Part shown: positions 26,977-34,540 of the stretch, piece after piece | Layout of the letters: every line of letters starts with the position of its first letter | Numbering within the stretch: the stretch's first letter is position 1 | From: a virus | DNA: 36,785 nt | Reading direction: 5' to 3' (one strand) | Virus record (IMG/VR): IMGVR_UViG_3300046386_000084 | Coordinates: 1-36,785 of that record | Notes under the pieces: generated by a model | Seen by the model: only the letters and a program-made list of their open reading frames with translations | Database searches by the model: none | Told to the model about the DNA's origin: nothing | Translations under genes and position numbers: made by a program

Positions 26977-27624
26977 ATGCAAAAACTAACAGGTATGCTT
27001 CTCTATGTGTCACTTAACAAGCCTCAAAAAGCTTACGTTAAACCCGGAGAGCCAGCAAAGCCAGATGAATGGAAAGCTTCAGTAGCGATCACGGATGAAG
27101 ACGTACTAGATCAGTACGAAGAATTCGCTAAGAATATTGATGCCAAAACTTCAATCAAGAAAGTAAAGACTGCTGAATTCGAAGGTATCTACAAAGTAGC
27201 ACCACCAGAAGATGCAGGTAAAAACATTTGGGTAGTAACTCTACGCAAGTCAACTCAACTAGGTAAAACTGGTAAAGAAGTACCTGATTTGTACAAGCCA
27301 AAAGTCTTTGAGAAAGTCGGTAAAACACTCGTTGATGTTACCAATAGTAAATTACCTGCAAATGGTTCTTATGGTTCAATCAGTATTGATAAGTTTGAGC
27401 GCACCAATGGTACTACATCATTATATCTAAAGAACGTACTAGTTACTTCAATGATTGAATATGTACCAGACGAAGGTTCAAGCTACAATCCCGGTGATGA
27501 ATTTGATGATGAACCCAAAGCAGAAGCTCCAAAAGCTAAAGCTGCAGAGAAGGCAGAAGCTAAACCAAAAGCTCGTGCTAAGGTTGAAACACCTGCTGAA
27601 GATGATGATGAAATCCCGTTTTGA
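26977..27624 (+). CDS. Single-stranded DNA-binding protein (T7 gp2.5-like)
   Basis: This 215-aa protein has an OB-like N-terminal domain (LTGMLLYVSLNKPQKAYVKP through WKASVAITDED). A C-terminal third follows that is rich in Ala, Lys and Pro and ends in EDDDEIPF. That acidic Asp-rich tail ending in Ile-Pro-Phe mimics the C-terminal tip of bacterial SSB, which recruits replication and repair proteins. The gene is driven by a perfect consensus promoter and has GAAAGGAAATATT upstream, fitting high expression. It would coat ssDNA for the phage polymerase and helicase. The OB-fold family is inferred from layout. Confidence 0.85.
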   Translation: MQKLTGMLLYVSLNKPQKAYVKPGEPAKPDEWKASVAITDEDVLDQYEEFAKNIDAKTSIKKVKTAEFEGIYKVAPPEDAGKNIWVVTLRKSTQLGKTGKEVPDLYKPKVFEKVGKTLVDVTNSKLPANGSYGSISIDKFERTNGTTSLYLKNVLVTSMIEYVPDEGSSYNPGDEFDDEPKAEAPKAKAAEKAEAKPKARAKVETPAEDDDEIPF

Positions 27625-27637
27625 TTGAAAGGTTAAC

Positions 27638-27847
27638 ATGACAAAACAAAATAAGGATATTATGACAATCGTAGCGTTGCTTGTATTTGCAATTTTACTA
27701 ATCATCTTTGGACCTCTTGCTATTATTTGGTCACTAAATACATTGTTTCCAATTCTAGCAATCCCATTTGGTTTCTATCAGTGGGCAGCGGTAGTTCTAT
27801 TGAATCTAACCGTATTCAGCAAAGCAGTTTTTACTAAGAAGGATTAA
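27638..27847 (+). CDS. Small membrane protein
   Basis: This 69-aa protein has two hydrophobic segments (about 10-32, IVALLVFAILLIIFGPLAII, and 36-62) and charged ends. GAAAGGTTAAC precedes the ATG. It lies between the ssDNA-binding protein and a small coiled-coil gene, in the same unit. The role is unknown; holin-like size alone is not enough to call it a holin. Confidence 0.78.
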   Translation: MTKQNKDIMTIVALLVFAILLIIFGPLAIIWSLNTLFPILAIPFGFYQWAAVVLLNLTVFSKAVFTKKD

Positions 27848-27848
27848 T

Positions 27849-28067
27849 ATGAATCAAAAAGAAGCAATCGCAAAATTAGTTCGTATTTATACTGAAGAGC
27901 AATCACTAGCTGAAGAAGCTAAGGAAATCAAAGATGAAGCTAAAGAATCGGGTCTTGATCCAGCAATCGTTAGTGCAGTAGCAAAAGCAATTGTTAAAAA
28001 CAAGGTTGATGAATTGAAAGCTAAATCAGATGAAATTCTGAAAGCTATCGACATTAGCCGAAGCTAA
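27849..28067 (+). CDS. Small coiled-coil protein, weakly GapR/DsbA-like
   Basis: This 72-aa helical protein has EEQSLAEEAKEIKDEAKESG followed by LDPAIVSAVAKAIVK. The pattern of a coiled coil, then a Gly-(L/F)-Asp, then a helix resembles the GapR (DUF2312) and T4 DsbA-type small dsDNA-binding proteins. The match is weak and has fewer basic residues. It starts one base after the previous gene and is followed by a strong terminator. Confidence 0.7.
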   Translation: MNQKEAIAKLVRIYTEEQSLAEEAKEIKDEAKESGLDPAIVSAVAKAIVKNKVDELKAKSDEILKAIDISRS

Positions 28068-28072
28068 TATTT

Positions 28073-28099
28073 ACCCGAGGCTAATACCCTCGGGTTTTT
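28073..28099 (+). terminator. Rho-independent terminator
   Basis: ACCCGAGG (28073-28080) and CCTCGGGT (28088-28095) form a perfect 8-bp GC-rich stem with a 7-nt loop, followed by TTTTTC. It ends the ssDNA-binding protein transcript. Confidence 0.92.
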
Positions 28100-28117
28100 C
28101 TTTAAGGAGAAGAGCCT

Positions 28118-29092
28118 ATGAGTAAAAGACTCTTAATCGTAGATGGTGACTTAGTAGCGTACAAACATGCTGCCGCTGCTGAAACTCGCACGATTATTGC
28201 AAAGCATTTAAAATCAGGTAGAGAAAAAGAATTTGGTACAAGAACTGAATTCAAGAAGTTTTTAGCAGACAAAGAGATTGAGTTTAAACCTGAAGCTTAT
28301 GAAATTACAGATCATCAACATCCTGTAGATATTTCATTTGCTGTAGGTACTGTCAATAAGAGCATTGAAAAACTTCTAGAATCAACATGGTGTGATGAAC
28401 TTGAAATCTACATCGGCAGCGGTAAAACCTTTAGACATGATCTACCTTTACCTACACCATATAAAGACAACAGACAAGATAACATCAAACCTGTGCATTT
28501 AACTGCAGTTAGAAATCATCTAAGACGCAAGTACAAAGCAAAGGTTGTTGATAACGGTCTAGAAGTAGATGATGTAGTAACCATACGTGCTTACGAAGCC
28601 CTCTATAGCGGTCAGGAAGCCGTGTTAGCAAGCGTAGATAAGGATAGCTACCAGTGTCAAGGAATTCACCTCTTTAACTGGACTGCAGAAAACCCCACGA
28701 TTGAACTAATCCCAGACGTAGGTACACTACGAAAAGAAAAATCTGCTGTAAAAGGTAATGGTTTAAAATTCTTAGCACTACAAGTTCTTTCTGGTGATAC
28801 TGCAGATACATATAAAGGTTATGAGTTATCCAATGTAAGTTATGGACCTGTCAAAGCAATGAAAGTGCTGCAAGATGCAAGTACAGAAAAAGAAATTATG
28901 CAGATCATGTTCAATGAATTCAAGCGTTTATACCCCGAACAATTTGAGTATACAGATTGTCATGGTAAACAACATGTTGCAACTTGGAAAGAAATGCTAG
29001 ACCTTTATTGGAAGTGTGCATACATGAAACGCAGTTGGAATGATCCTAGTAGTGTGTATGATTTTATGGATGAAAGAGGTATTATTTTATGA
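28118..29092 (+). CDS. 5'-3' exonuclease / flap endonuclease
   Basis: This 324-aa protein shows the FEN-family acidic sites: LIVDGDLVAYKHA at 6-18, LEVDDVVTIRAYEA, and LASVDKDSYQ, plus LSGDTADTYKG near the helix-3-turn region. The lysine/arginine helix (YKDNRQ) between them fits the arch. Phage members such as T7 gp6 and T5 D15 remove RNA primers and flaps and degrade host DNA. TTAAGGAG lies upstream. It follows a terminator without a clear promoter, so some read-through is likely. Confidence 0.9.
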   Translation: MSKRLLIVDGDLVAYKHAAAAETRTIIAKHLKSGREKEFGTRTEFKKFLADKEIEFKPEAYEITDHQHPVDISFAVGTVNKSIEKLLESTWCDELEIYIGSGKTFRHDLPLPTPYKDNRQDNIKPVHLTAVRNHLRRKYKAKVVDNGLEVDDVVTIRAYEALYSGQEAVLASVDKDSYQCQGIHLFNWTAENPTIELIPDVGTLRKEKSAVKGNGLKFLALQVLSGDTADTYKGYELSNVSYGPVKAMKVLQDASTEKEIMQIMFNEFKRLYPEQFEYTDCHGKQHVATWKEMLDLYWKCAYMKRSWNDPSSVYDFMDERGIIL

Positions 29093-29307
29093 AACCAGAA
29101 GAATCTTTAATTTATCGTTTAAGAAAACGTGCAGAGATTCGTAGAAGTATCAACTCTCGAAAGTCAGTGCAGGAAGGTAAACCCGACAGAATCTCTGACT
29201 TACTTGAAGAAGCCGCCGAAGAGATTTGCAAGTTAGAAGCTGTAATCGGTGAAATGGATGATATCATTGACCGATTAGAGCGAAGGTTGTTAGAACATGA
29301 CGATTGA
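29089..29307 (+). CDS. Small coiled-coil hypothetical protein
   Basis: This 72-aa protein has a basic N-terminal helix (IYRLRKRAEIRRSINSRKS) and an acidic C-terminal coiled coil (DLLEEAAEEICKLEAVIGEM). Small proteins with this layout are common in phage early regions. It overlaps the exonuclease stop (ATGA) and the endonuclease VII-like gene by 11 bases. The function is unknown. Confidence 0.75.
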   Translation: MKPEESLIYRLRKRAEIRRSINSRKSVQEGKPDRISDLLEEAAEEICKLEAVIGEMDDIIDRLERRLLEHDD

Positions 29308-29797
29308 CCTTTATAACACAGCAGACGTTAAAAAGGTACGAGAATTACTTACAAAAGAACAAGATAATAAGTGCGCTATAACTGGTTTAGAAATTCCAGT
29401 TAAACAGCACGTTCTTGATCACGCACACGATGAAACTCAATTTGTCCGTGGTGTATTGCATCGTCAAGTAAATGCGTTTGCAGGTAAGGCTGAGAATGCA
29501 TTCACACGTTTGATTGCTTGGTGGTATCCTAACGATCTACCTACCTTACTCAGAGAATGCGCTGATTACCTTGAAAAAGAACCCGATGGTAGATATCGTC
29601 ATAATGGTTGGATCAAAAAAATTAACACTGAATTTAATAAGCTAAAAGAAGCACAAAAAGATTTAGTACTGATTGCTTTAGGTAAATCTGCAGGTAAAAA
29701 TGCTACAGAGAGAAAGAAGTCATTTCAATCTGCTGTATTGACAAGGCAATTCACTTATGATACAATCCGAGATATTATCAACAGTATAAAGGAGTAA
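29297..29797 (+). CDS. Recombination endonuclease VII-like protein
   Basis: This 166-aa protein matches the T4 gp49 core: CAITGLEI, then LDHAHDETQFVRGVLHRQVN with Asp41, His42 and His44, and an Asn59 at the HNH-like position, then AFAGKAENAF. The family resolves Holliday junctions and branches before packaging. The four cysteines that hold zinc in T4 endonuclease VII are reduced to one here (Cys26); the C-x-x-C after VRG is replaced by H-R-Q-V. The active-site residues are kept, so it may work without structural zinc. Confidence 0.85.
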   Translation: MTIDLYNTADVKKVRELLTKEQDNKCAITGLEIPVKQHVLDHAHDETQFVRGVLHRQVNAFAGKAENAFTRLIAWWYPNDLPTLLRECADYLEKEPDGRYRHNGWIKKINTEFNKLKEAQKDLVLIALGKSAGKNATERKKSFQSAVLTRQFTYDTIRDIINSIKE

Positions 29798-29798
29798 C

Positions 29799-29981
29799 AT
29801 GAAAATCAAAGTAATAGACTGCGATGATGGACTTTTATGGTATGCTAAAAGAATCGGTGAAGAGTTCAAAGTAGAATTTATCGAAGACAAAGCATATTGG
29901 GCTAGAGAAGGTGGTCAATTCAATGCGCTAAATTGGATTAAGAAAGAACATGCAACCGTAACGGAAGGAAATGTAGAATGA
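29799..29981 (+). CDS. Small hypothetical protein
   Basis: This 60-aa protein begins MKIKVIDCDDGLLWYAKRIG. The alternating strand-helix pattern with DDGLLWY is similar to tiny phage proteins whose role is unknown. AAAGGAGTAAC lies upstream. Its stop overlaps the start of the HTH-exonuclease gene. Confidence 0.75.
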   Translation: MKIKVIDCDDGLLWYAKRIGEEFKVEFIEDKAYWAREGGQFNALNWIKKEHATVTEGNVE

Positions 29982-30937
29982 AGCATTCAGATTATATCGT
30001 AGAACAAGTCGTAAGAATGACAGGTGCTGGTATCAGTAGTCGTAAAGTTGCACAAGAGTTAGGTATCGGTAAATCTACTGTTAATGATATTTGGAATCGT
30101 TGGATTGCTGATCCTAAACCTTTCTATAACCCAGAAGACGTAGCATTTAAGCAAACAGAAGGTCCAAAGATTTTAGTATTTGATACTGAAACTGCAGCAG
30201 CTACTGCTCTTACCTTTGGTCGATTCAAAGTTAACTTATCACAAGATAACATTCTCGATAACGGTGGTTGGATTTTGTGTGCTTGCTGGCGCTGGTTGGG
30301 TAGTAATGTTACTCAAAGTATTTATCTTTCAGCAGAAGAAGTACTAAATAAAGACGACTCTCGTATTATCGCAAAGTTATTTGAACTGTATGAACAAGCA
30401 GACGCTGTACTTGCACACAATAGTATGGGTTTTGATCACAAAGTAGTTCAGGCACGAGCAATCTATAATGGTTTTCCTCCACTACCACAAGTCAAAGTGT
30501 TAGATACATTGCAACTAGCAAAGAAGTATTTGAAACTACCTAGCAATCGCTTAGATGCAATCGGTGAATTCTTTGGTCTAGGTCGCAAGATTAGCACTGG
30601 TGGAATTTCATTATGGCGTAAAGTACAAGAAGGTGATGAAGAAGCGATGGAGCAGATGGTAGAATATTGCCTACAAGACGTTGATCTACTCTATGAAGTT
30701 TATCTACGGACTCGTCAATTAGGTCGTGCAGGTTCAGACTTCAACGCAGCTTTGTATTACAATGATGATTTGGTACGATGCCGTGTATGTGGTAGCTCAG
30801 AAGTTGAAGCTACAGGTCGTACAGTAGAAACATCGTTGAATGTGTTTGATGAAATGCGTTGCAGTGAATGCGGTGCTGTACATCGTCACAGAACATCGAA
30901 GACTACAAAAGAAAAGCGTAAAAGCTTGTTGATGTAA
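29978..30937 (+). CDS. HTH plus DnaQ-like exonuclease plus zinc-ribbon fusion
   Basis: This 319-aa protein has three parts. Residues 6-45 form a helix-turn-helix (GISSRKVAQELGIGKSTVND), as in resolvases. Residues 64-245 form an RNase H-fold exonuclease with DEDDy motifs: FDTET (Asp69, Glu71), HNSMGFD (Asn148, Asp153) and YCLQD (Tyr230, Asp234). Residues 268-298 form a zinc ribbon (CRVC and CSEC). It should be a 3'-5' exonuclease targeted to particular DNA or RNA by its end domains. The polymerase in this window already has its own proofreading site, so another role is likely. Confidence 0.88.
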   Translation: MKHSDYIVEQVVRMTGAGISSRKVAQELGIGKSTVNDIWNRWIADPKPFYNPEDVAFKQTEGPKILVFDTETAAATALTFGRFKVNLSQDNILDNGGWILCACWRWLGSNVTQSIYLSAEEVLNKDDSRIIAKLFELYEQADAVLAHNSMGFDHKVVQARAIYNGFPPLPQVKVLDTLQLAKKYLKLPSNRLDAIGEFFGLGRKISTGGISLWRKVQEGDEEAMEQMVEYCLQDVDLLYEVYLRTRQLGRAGSDFNAALYYNDDLVRCRVCGSSEVEATGRTVETSLNVFDEMRCSECGAVHRHRTSKTTKEKRKSLLM

Positions 30938-30945
30938 CAAACTTG

Positions 30946-30954
30946 TGCTATACT
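30946..30954 (+). promoter_or_regulatory. Extended -10 promoter upstream of a hairpin
   Basis: TGCTATACT at 30946-30954 reads toward the MazG-like gene. Its predicted start is about 15 bases before the terminator at 30978, so new transcripts would meet that terminator at once. Confidence 0.5.
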
Positions 30955-30977
30955 AGCACTTACAATTTGAGTTCACA

Positions 30978-31003
30978 CCCCGGTTAACAGCCGGGGATTT
31001 TTT
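30978..31003 (+). terminator. Rho-independent terminator / possible attenuator
   Basis: CCCCGG (30978-30983) and CCGGGG (30991-30996) with a 7-nt loop, followed by ATTTTTTC. It ends the exonuclease operon, but also lies downstream of the extended -10 at 30946. Confidence 0.9.
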
Positions 31004-31020
31004 CTTAGTAAAGGAGTACT

Positions 31021-31524
31021 ATGACAGACGATTATGATATTTTAGAATTTCAAATGGATTGCTATTCATTTAATGATATCGCAGGTAAAGATAAACTAGG
31101 TAGCTTAAAGGATATTGAGTTTCAGTACAATTTAATCCTAGAGGAAACAAAAGAGATTAAAGATAAAGGTATTGATCAGAATAATGTAAAAGAAGTACTA
31201 GACGGTGTAATGGATGTAATGGTCACTGCATTAGGTTTGATGCAAAAGCTTGAATACCTTGGCGTAGATGTTAGAAAAGCTATGCGAGATACTGCATACA
31301 ATAATCTAACAAAGTATCCTTCAAAAGAACTAATTGCAATTCAAACTGCACAGAAGTATGAAGAAGATGGTATTCCTGTTACTGTAGAATACAATTCAGA
31401 ATACGAACTATTTGTTATTAAGAATTGGAATGATAAGGTTATGAAACCAATTGATTTTGAATCTAACGACTTATCTAATTGCATTCCTGCGGATTTACTA
31501 CTGAATGGTTTTAAGGAGGATTAA
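31021..31524 (+). CDS. MazG-like nucleotide pyrophosphohydrolase
   Basis: This 167-aa protein has the all-helical NTP-pyrophosphatase pattern. LILEETKEI (Glu41, 42, 45) and KEVLDGVMDVMV (Glu58, Asp61, Asp65) should bind magnesium, followed by YNNLTKYP, like the family's N-x-SK-P motif. It would hydrolyse NTPs or dNTPs to monophosphates, or in phage possibly alter ppGpp levels. A C-terminal 60 residues (TVEYNSEYELFVIKNW) is extra and not recognised. AAGGAG lies before the ATG. Confidence 0.85.
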   Translation: MTDDYDILEFQMDCYSFNDIAGKDKLGSLKDIEFQYNLILEETKEIKDKGIDQNNVKEVLDGVMDVMVTALGLMQKLEYLGVDVRKAMRDTAYNNLTKYPSKELIAIQTAQKYEEDGIPVTVEYNSEYELFVIKNWNDKVMKPIDFESNDLSNCIPADLLLNGFKED

Positions 31525-31526
31525 TC

Positions 31527-32093
31527 ATGAGTTTAAACAACATTATGATTGATGGTAAACAATACACACCTGTAGAAGATGATGGTGTTGATACATGCAA
31601 AGATTGTGCTTTTAGAAATAAGGCAGTTCTTTGTTACAATGCTAATCTAATCATGAAATGTGATGATCCTAAACCTTTACATTTTGTACCAGCTTCAACA
31701 GTAGACTTAAGATCAGCTACACAGCAAATGCAGGATTGGCAACCTACAAGTACTATTACAACGCAAGAAGATCAACCTATAGGTACTAAATATGATCAAG
31801 ATAAGTTGCAATATAGCTTAATTCCACCTTATGCGTTGGAACAAGTTGCAAAGAATCTTACAGTTGGTCTTAAGAAGTATAAAGAGCGTAACAACTGGAA
31901 GAAGGTAGAAGGTGCTGAACAGCGATATTTAGATGCTCTTTACAGGCACTTAGAAGCCCATAGAAGAGGCGAAGTGTATGATCCTGATAGTAGTGTACCG
32001 GATATGCCGCATTTGGCTGCTGTAGCCGTTAATGCAATGTTCCTACTAGAATTTATGCTAGACCCTGAACTTAAACAAAAGGATAACAAATGA
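31527..32093 (+). CDS. dATP/dGTP pyrophosphohydrolase-like protein (DUF5664)
   Basis: In this 188-aa protein the C-terminal domain reads GTKYDQDKLQYSLIPPYALE, GLKKYKERNNWKKVEG, YLDALYRHLEAHRRGEVYD and LAAVAVNAMFLLEF. This is the pattern of the MazG-related dATP/dGTP diphosphohydrolase family (DUF5664). The N-terminal 45 residues have four Cys (DTCKDCAFRNKAVLCYN and MKC), a possible zinc site. It follows another MazG-like gene by three bases. It probably adjusts the purine dNTP pool. Confidence 0.82.
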   Translation: MSLNNIMIDGKQYTPVEDDGVDTCKDCAFRNKAVLCYNANLIMKCDDPKPLHFVPASTVDLRSATQQMQDWQPTSTITTQEDQPIGTKYDQDKLQYSLIPPYALEQVAKNLTVGLKKYKERNNWKKVEGAEQRYLDALYRHLEAHRRGEVYDPDSSVPDMPHLAAVAVNAMFLLEFMLDPELKQKDNK

Positions 32094-32248
32094 TTGTAAT
32101 GCAAATAATTAGTCTATTAGTTTTAGTATTTGTAATCGTAACGATTTACTCTGTTGCTATTAAATTAGTAAACGAACACCGTGAACTACATAGTATTAAA
32201 GATGAACCAGAAGATCAAGATAACCTTGATTTAACCAATAAGCAGTGA
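32090..32248 (+). CDS. Small single-pass membrane protein
   Basis: This 52-aa ORF begins with a hydrophobic helix (IISLLVLVFVIVTIYSVAI) and ends in an acidic cytoplasmic or periplasmic tail. AAAGGATAACA precedes the ATG, which overlaps the previous stop. Its last codons contain the next promoter. The role is unknown. Confidence 0.7.
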   Translation: MIVMQIISLLVLVFVIVTIYSVAIKLVNEHRELHSIKDEPEDQDNLDLTNKQ

Positions 32249-32254
32249 TATAAT
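32226..32254 (+). promoter_or_regulatory. Sigma70 promoter for 32287 and the nrd genes
   Basis: TTGATT (32226-32231), 17-bp spacer, TATAAT (32249-32254) with TGA before the -10. It lies in the tail of the small membrane protein gene. Confidence 0.75.
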
Positions 32255-32286
32255 AGGACTCTCGTTTATTCTGAAAGGTAGTAACA

Positions 32287-32700
32287 ATGAATAAAAAACC
32301 AGCAACTCGCCCCAATGCAATCGTAGCATTATGTATTATTTCTGAATCAGAGATTATTAAAGTAATGCCAAATTACTCAAGTGAGTTTGAAAACAGGGAT
32401 GAAGAATTTAAGAACTTTCTTTATTCCTTAGGAATGAATGTAGATCGACCATACCAAAGGCAAGATGGTTTGCAGCATAGAAACCGTTTCAATGAAATTG
32501 TTGTGTGTAGTCGATGGGTGGGAGAGGAACGATTAGATAAAACTTGGATCACTAGTGGTTACGCAAGTAGACCTGCTATTGATAAAGCAAGTGGAAGTAA
32601 ATTAACAGAAGACATTTATCGTGCTAGATACGAAACAGAAGATGCACAGGCATTGTTAGAATCTAGAGATAAATATGCGACAACAACAGAGGAAGACTAA
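32287..32700 (+). CDS. Hypothetical protein preceding nrdA
   Basis: This 137-aa protein is hydrophilic (FNEIVVCSRWVGEERLDKTW) and has no recognised domain. It is the first gene of the promoter at 32226-32254 and directly abuts nrdA, so it may relate to nucleotide reduction, but only position suggests that. GAAAGGTAGTAAC precedes the ATG. Confidence 0.75.
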   Translation: MNKKPATRPNAIVALCIISESEIIKVMPNYSSEFENRDEEFKNFLYSLGMNVDRPYQRQDGLQHRNRFNEIVVCSRWVGEERLDKTWITSGYASRPAIDKASGSKLTEDIYRARYETEDAQALLESRDKYATTTEED

Positions 32701-34491
32701 ATGCAAATTAAGAAAGATTACACCCGAGATTCATTGTTCGATGAACTTGGTTTGAAACGATTAAAAGAATCGTACATGCGAGAGGATGAGGAATCACCTC
32801 AAGATAGATTTGCTTTTGTATCACAATCTTTCGCCACAGACGAAGCACATGCTCAACGTCTTTATGACTATGCCTCTAAGCATTGGTTATCATACTCTAC
32901 ACCGATTCTATCTTTTGGTAGAAACAAGCGTGGACTACCAATTAGTTGTTACTTGAATTTCTTGGATGATACATCTGAGGGTTTGGTTAACAATCTATCT
33001 GAAACAAACTGGCTATCTATGATGGGTGGTGGTGTAGGAGTACATGTAGGTATTCGTGGTTGTGATGATAAATCAGCAGGTGTAATGCCGCACTTAAAAG
33101 TATATGATGCATCTAGTTTGGCGTATAAACAAGGTACAACTCGCAGGGGTTCTTATGCTGCTTACTTAGATATCAGTCATCCAGATATTACTCAATTTTT
33201 AGAAATGCGTAAACCAACTGGTGATCAAAACATGCGTACACTGAATTTAAACCACGGTGTAAACATCAGTGATAAATTCATGCAGATTATTGAAAAATGC
33301 ATGATTGATCCAACAGCAGATGATTCGTGGGAATTGGTACAACCACACAGCGGTAAAGTAACGGAAGTTGTTTCTGCTAAGGCTCTTTGGATGAAACTGC
33401 TAGAATTGCGTATGCAAACTGGTGAACCATACCTTTGGTTTATTGATCGTGCAAATGAAGGACTACCTGAATATCAAAAGAAGCTAGGATTGAAAAATCA
33501 CGGCTCTAACTTGTGCAGTGAAATTTCATTAGCTACATCAGCAGAACGTACTGCAGTTTGTTGCTTAAGTTCAGTAAACTTGGAATACTTTGATACTTGG
33601 AAAAACGATCCTCAGTTTATTCCTGACATATTAGAGATGCTTGACAACGTTATTGAGTACTTCATTCAGAATGCTCCTGATGAAATTGCAAGAGCAAGAT
33701 TCAGTGCAATTCAAGAAAGGAGCGTAGGTGTTGGTGCGTTAGGTTATCATGCTTACTTACAAAAGAACAACATTGTCTTTGAGGGTGCATTAGCTAAGAG
33801 TACTAACATGAGAATGTTTAAACATATCAGAACACAACTTGATGCTGCAAATGAAAAGTTAGCAATCCTGCGTGGTCCTTGTCCAGATGCTGCAACCATG
33901 AATGTAATGAAGCGTTGTAGTCATGTTATGGCAGTTGCACCAAATGCATCTAGTTCAATTATCATGGGTAACACTTCACCAAGTATTGAGCCTTACTCAG
34001 CAAACGCATACCGTCAAGATACTACCTCTGGTGCATTCTTAAATAAGAATAGATTTCTAGATAAGATTATCAAAGAGGAAGCTTTGAAGCATGAAGACTC
34101 TTGGTATGATGATACGTGGGCAAGTATTATTGCAGACGATGGTTCAGTACAGAATCTAGAATGGATGAATCAATACACCAGAGATGTATTTAAAACTGCT
34201 GCTGAAATTGATCAACGATGGATTATTGAACAAACATCCGATAGGCAACAATTTGTAGATCAAGCAATCAGTACAAATCTGTTCTTTAGACCTGATGTTA
34301 GTGTGAAATACTTACATGCTGTTCACTTTCAAGCTTGGAAACAAGGACTGAAATCTTTGTACTACGTTCGTAGTTCTAAATTACGTAAAGCAGATAAAGT
34401 TGGTCAAAAGGTTGAACGAAGAAGAATTGAGGATGAAATCGACATGACATCATTAGTAAACAACGAAACTTGTTTAGCATGTGAAGGTTGA
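32701..34491 (+). CDS. nrdA: Class I ribonucleotide reductase large subunit
   Basis: This 596-aa enzyme reduces ribonucleoside diphosphates to deoxy forms with NrdB. Key residues are in place: ISCYLNF (Cys83) and CCLSSVNLE (Cys287 or 288) as the redox pair, NLCSEI (Asn270, the thiyl Cys272 and Glu274), and a C-terminal CLAC (591-594) that exchanges disulfides with a redoxin. It is much shorter than bacterial NrdA because the N-terminal ATP-cone is missing. Overall activity feedback by dATP is therefore probably absent, as in several phages. It is followed by nrdB and later a redoxin gene. Confidence 0.96.
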   Translation: MQIKKDYTRDSLFDELGLKRLKESYMREDEESPQDRFAFVSQSFATDEAHAQRLYDYASKHWLSYSTPILSFGRNKRGLPISCYLNFLDDTSEGLVNNLSETNWLSMMGGGVGVHVGIRGCDDKSAGVMPHLKVYDASSLAYKQGTTRRGSYAAYLDISHPDITQFLEMRKPTGDQNMRTLNLNHGVNISDKFMQIIEKCMIDPTADDSWELVQPHSGKVTEVVSAKALWMKLLELRMQTGEPYLWFIDRANEGLPEYQKKLGLKNHGSNLCSEISLATSAERTAVCCLSSVNLEYFDTWKNDPQFIPDILEMLDNVIEYFIQNAPDEIARARFSAIQERSVGVGALGYHAYLQKNNIVFEGALAKSTNMRMFKHIRTQLDAANEKLAILRGPCPDAATMNVMKRCSHVMAVAPNASSSIIMGNTSPSIEPYSANAYRQDTTSGAFLNKNRFLDKIIKEEALKHEDSWYDDTWASIIADDGSVQNLEWMNQYTRDVFKTAAEIDQRWIIEQTSDRQQFVDQAISTNLFFRPDVSVKYLHAVHFQAWKQGLKSLYYVRSSKLRKADKVGQKVERRRIEDEIDMTSLVNNETCLACEG

Positions 34492-34493
34492 TG

Positions 34494-34530
34494 TATAATA
34501 GGGGCTGCTTCGGCAGTCTCTTTCTATTTT
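34494..34530 (+). terminator. Hairpin with upstream -10 between nrdA and nrdB
   Basis: GGCTGC-TTCG-GCAGTC (34503-34518) is a stable UUCG hairpin followed by TCTTTCTATTTT. A perfect TATAAT (34494-34499) sits just before it, with TTGTTT 18 bp upstream. This can both weaken read-through from nrdA and restart transcription for nrdB. Confidence 0.55.
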
Positions 34531-34540
34531 AAGGATATAA

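Noticed and set aside
31527-32093. MazZ-type protein implying diaminopurine (Z) DNA
   Set aside because: No PurZ-like adenylosuccinate synthetase or DatZ is present in the window, so base substitution is not supported.
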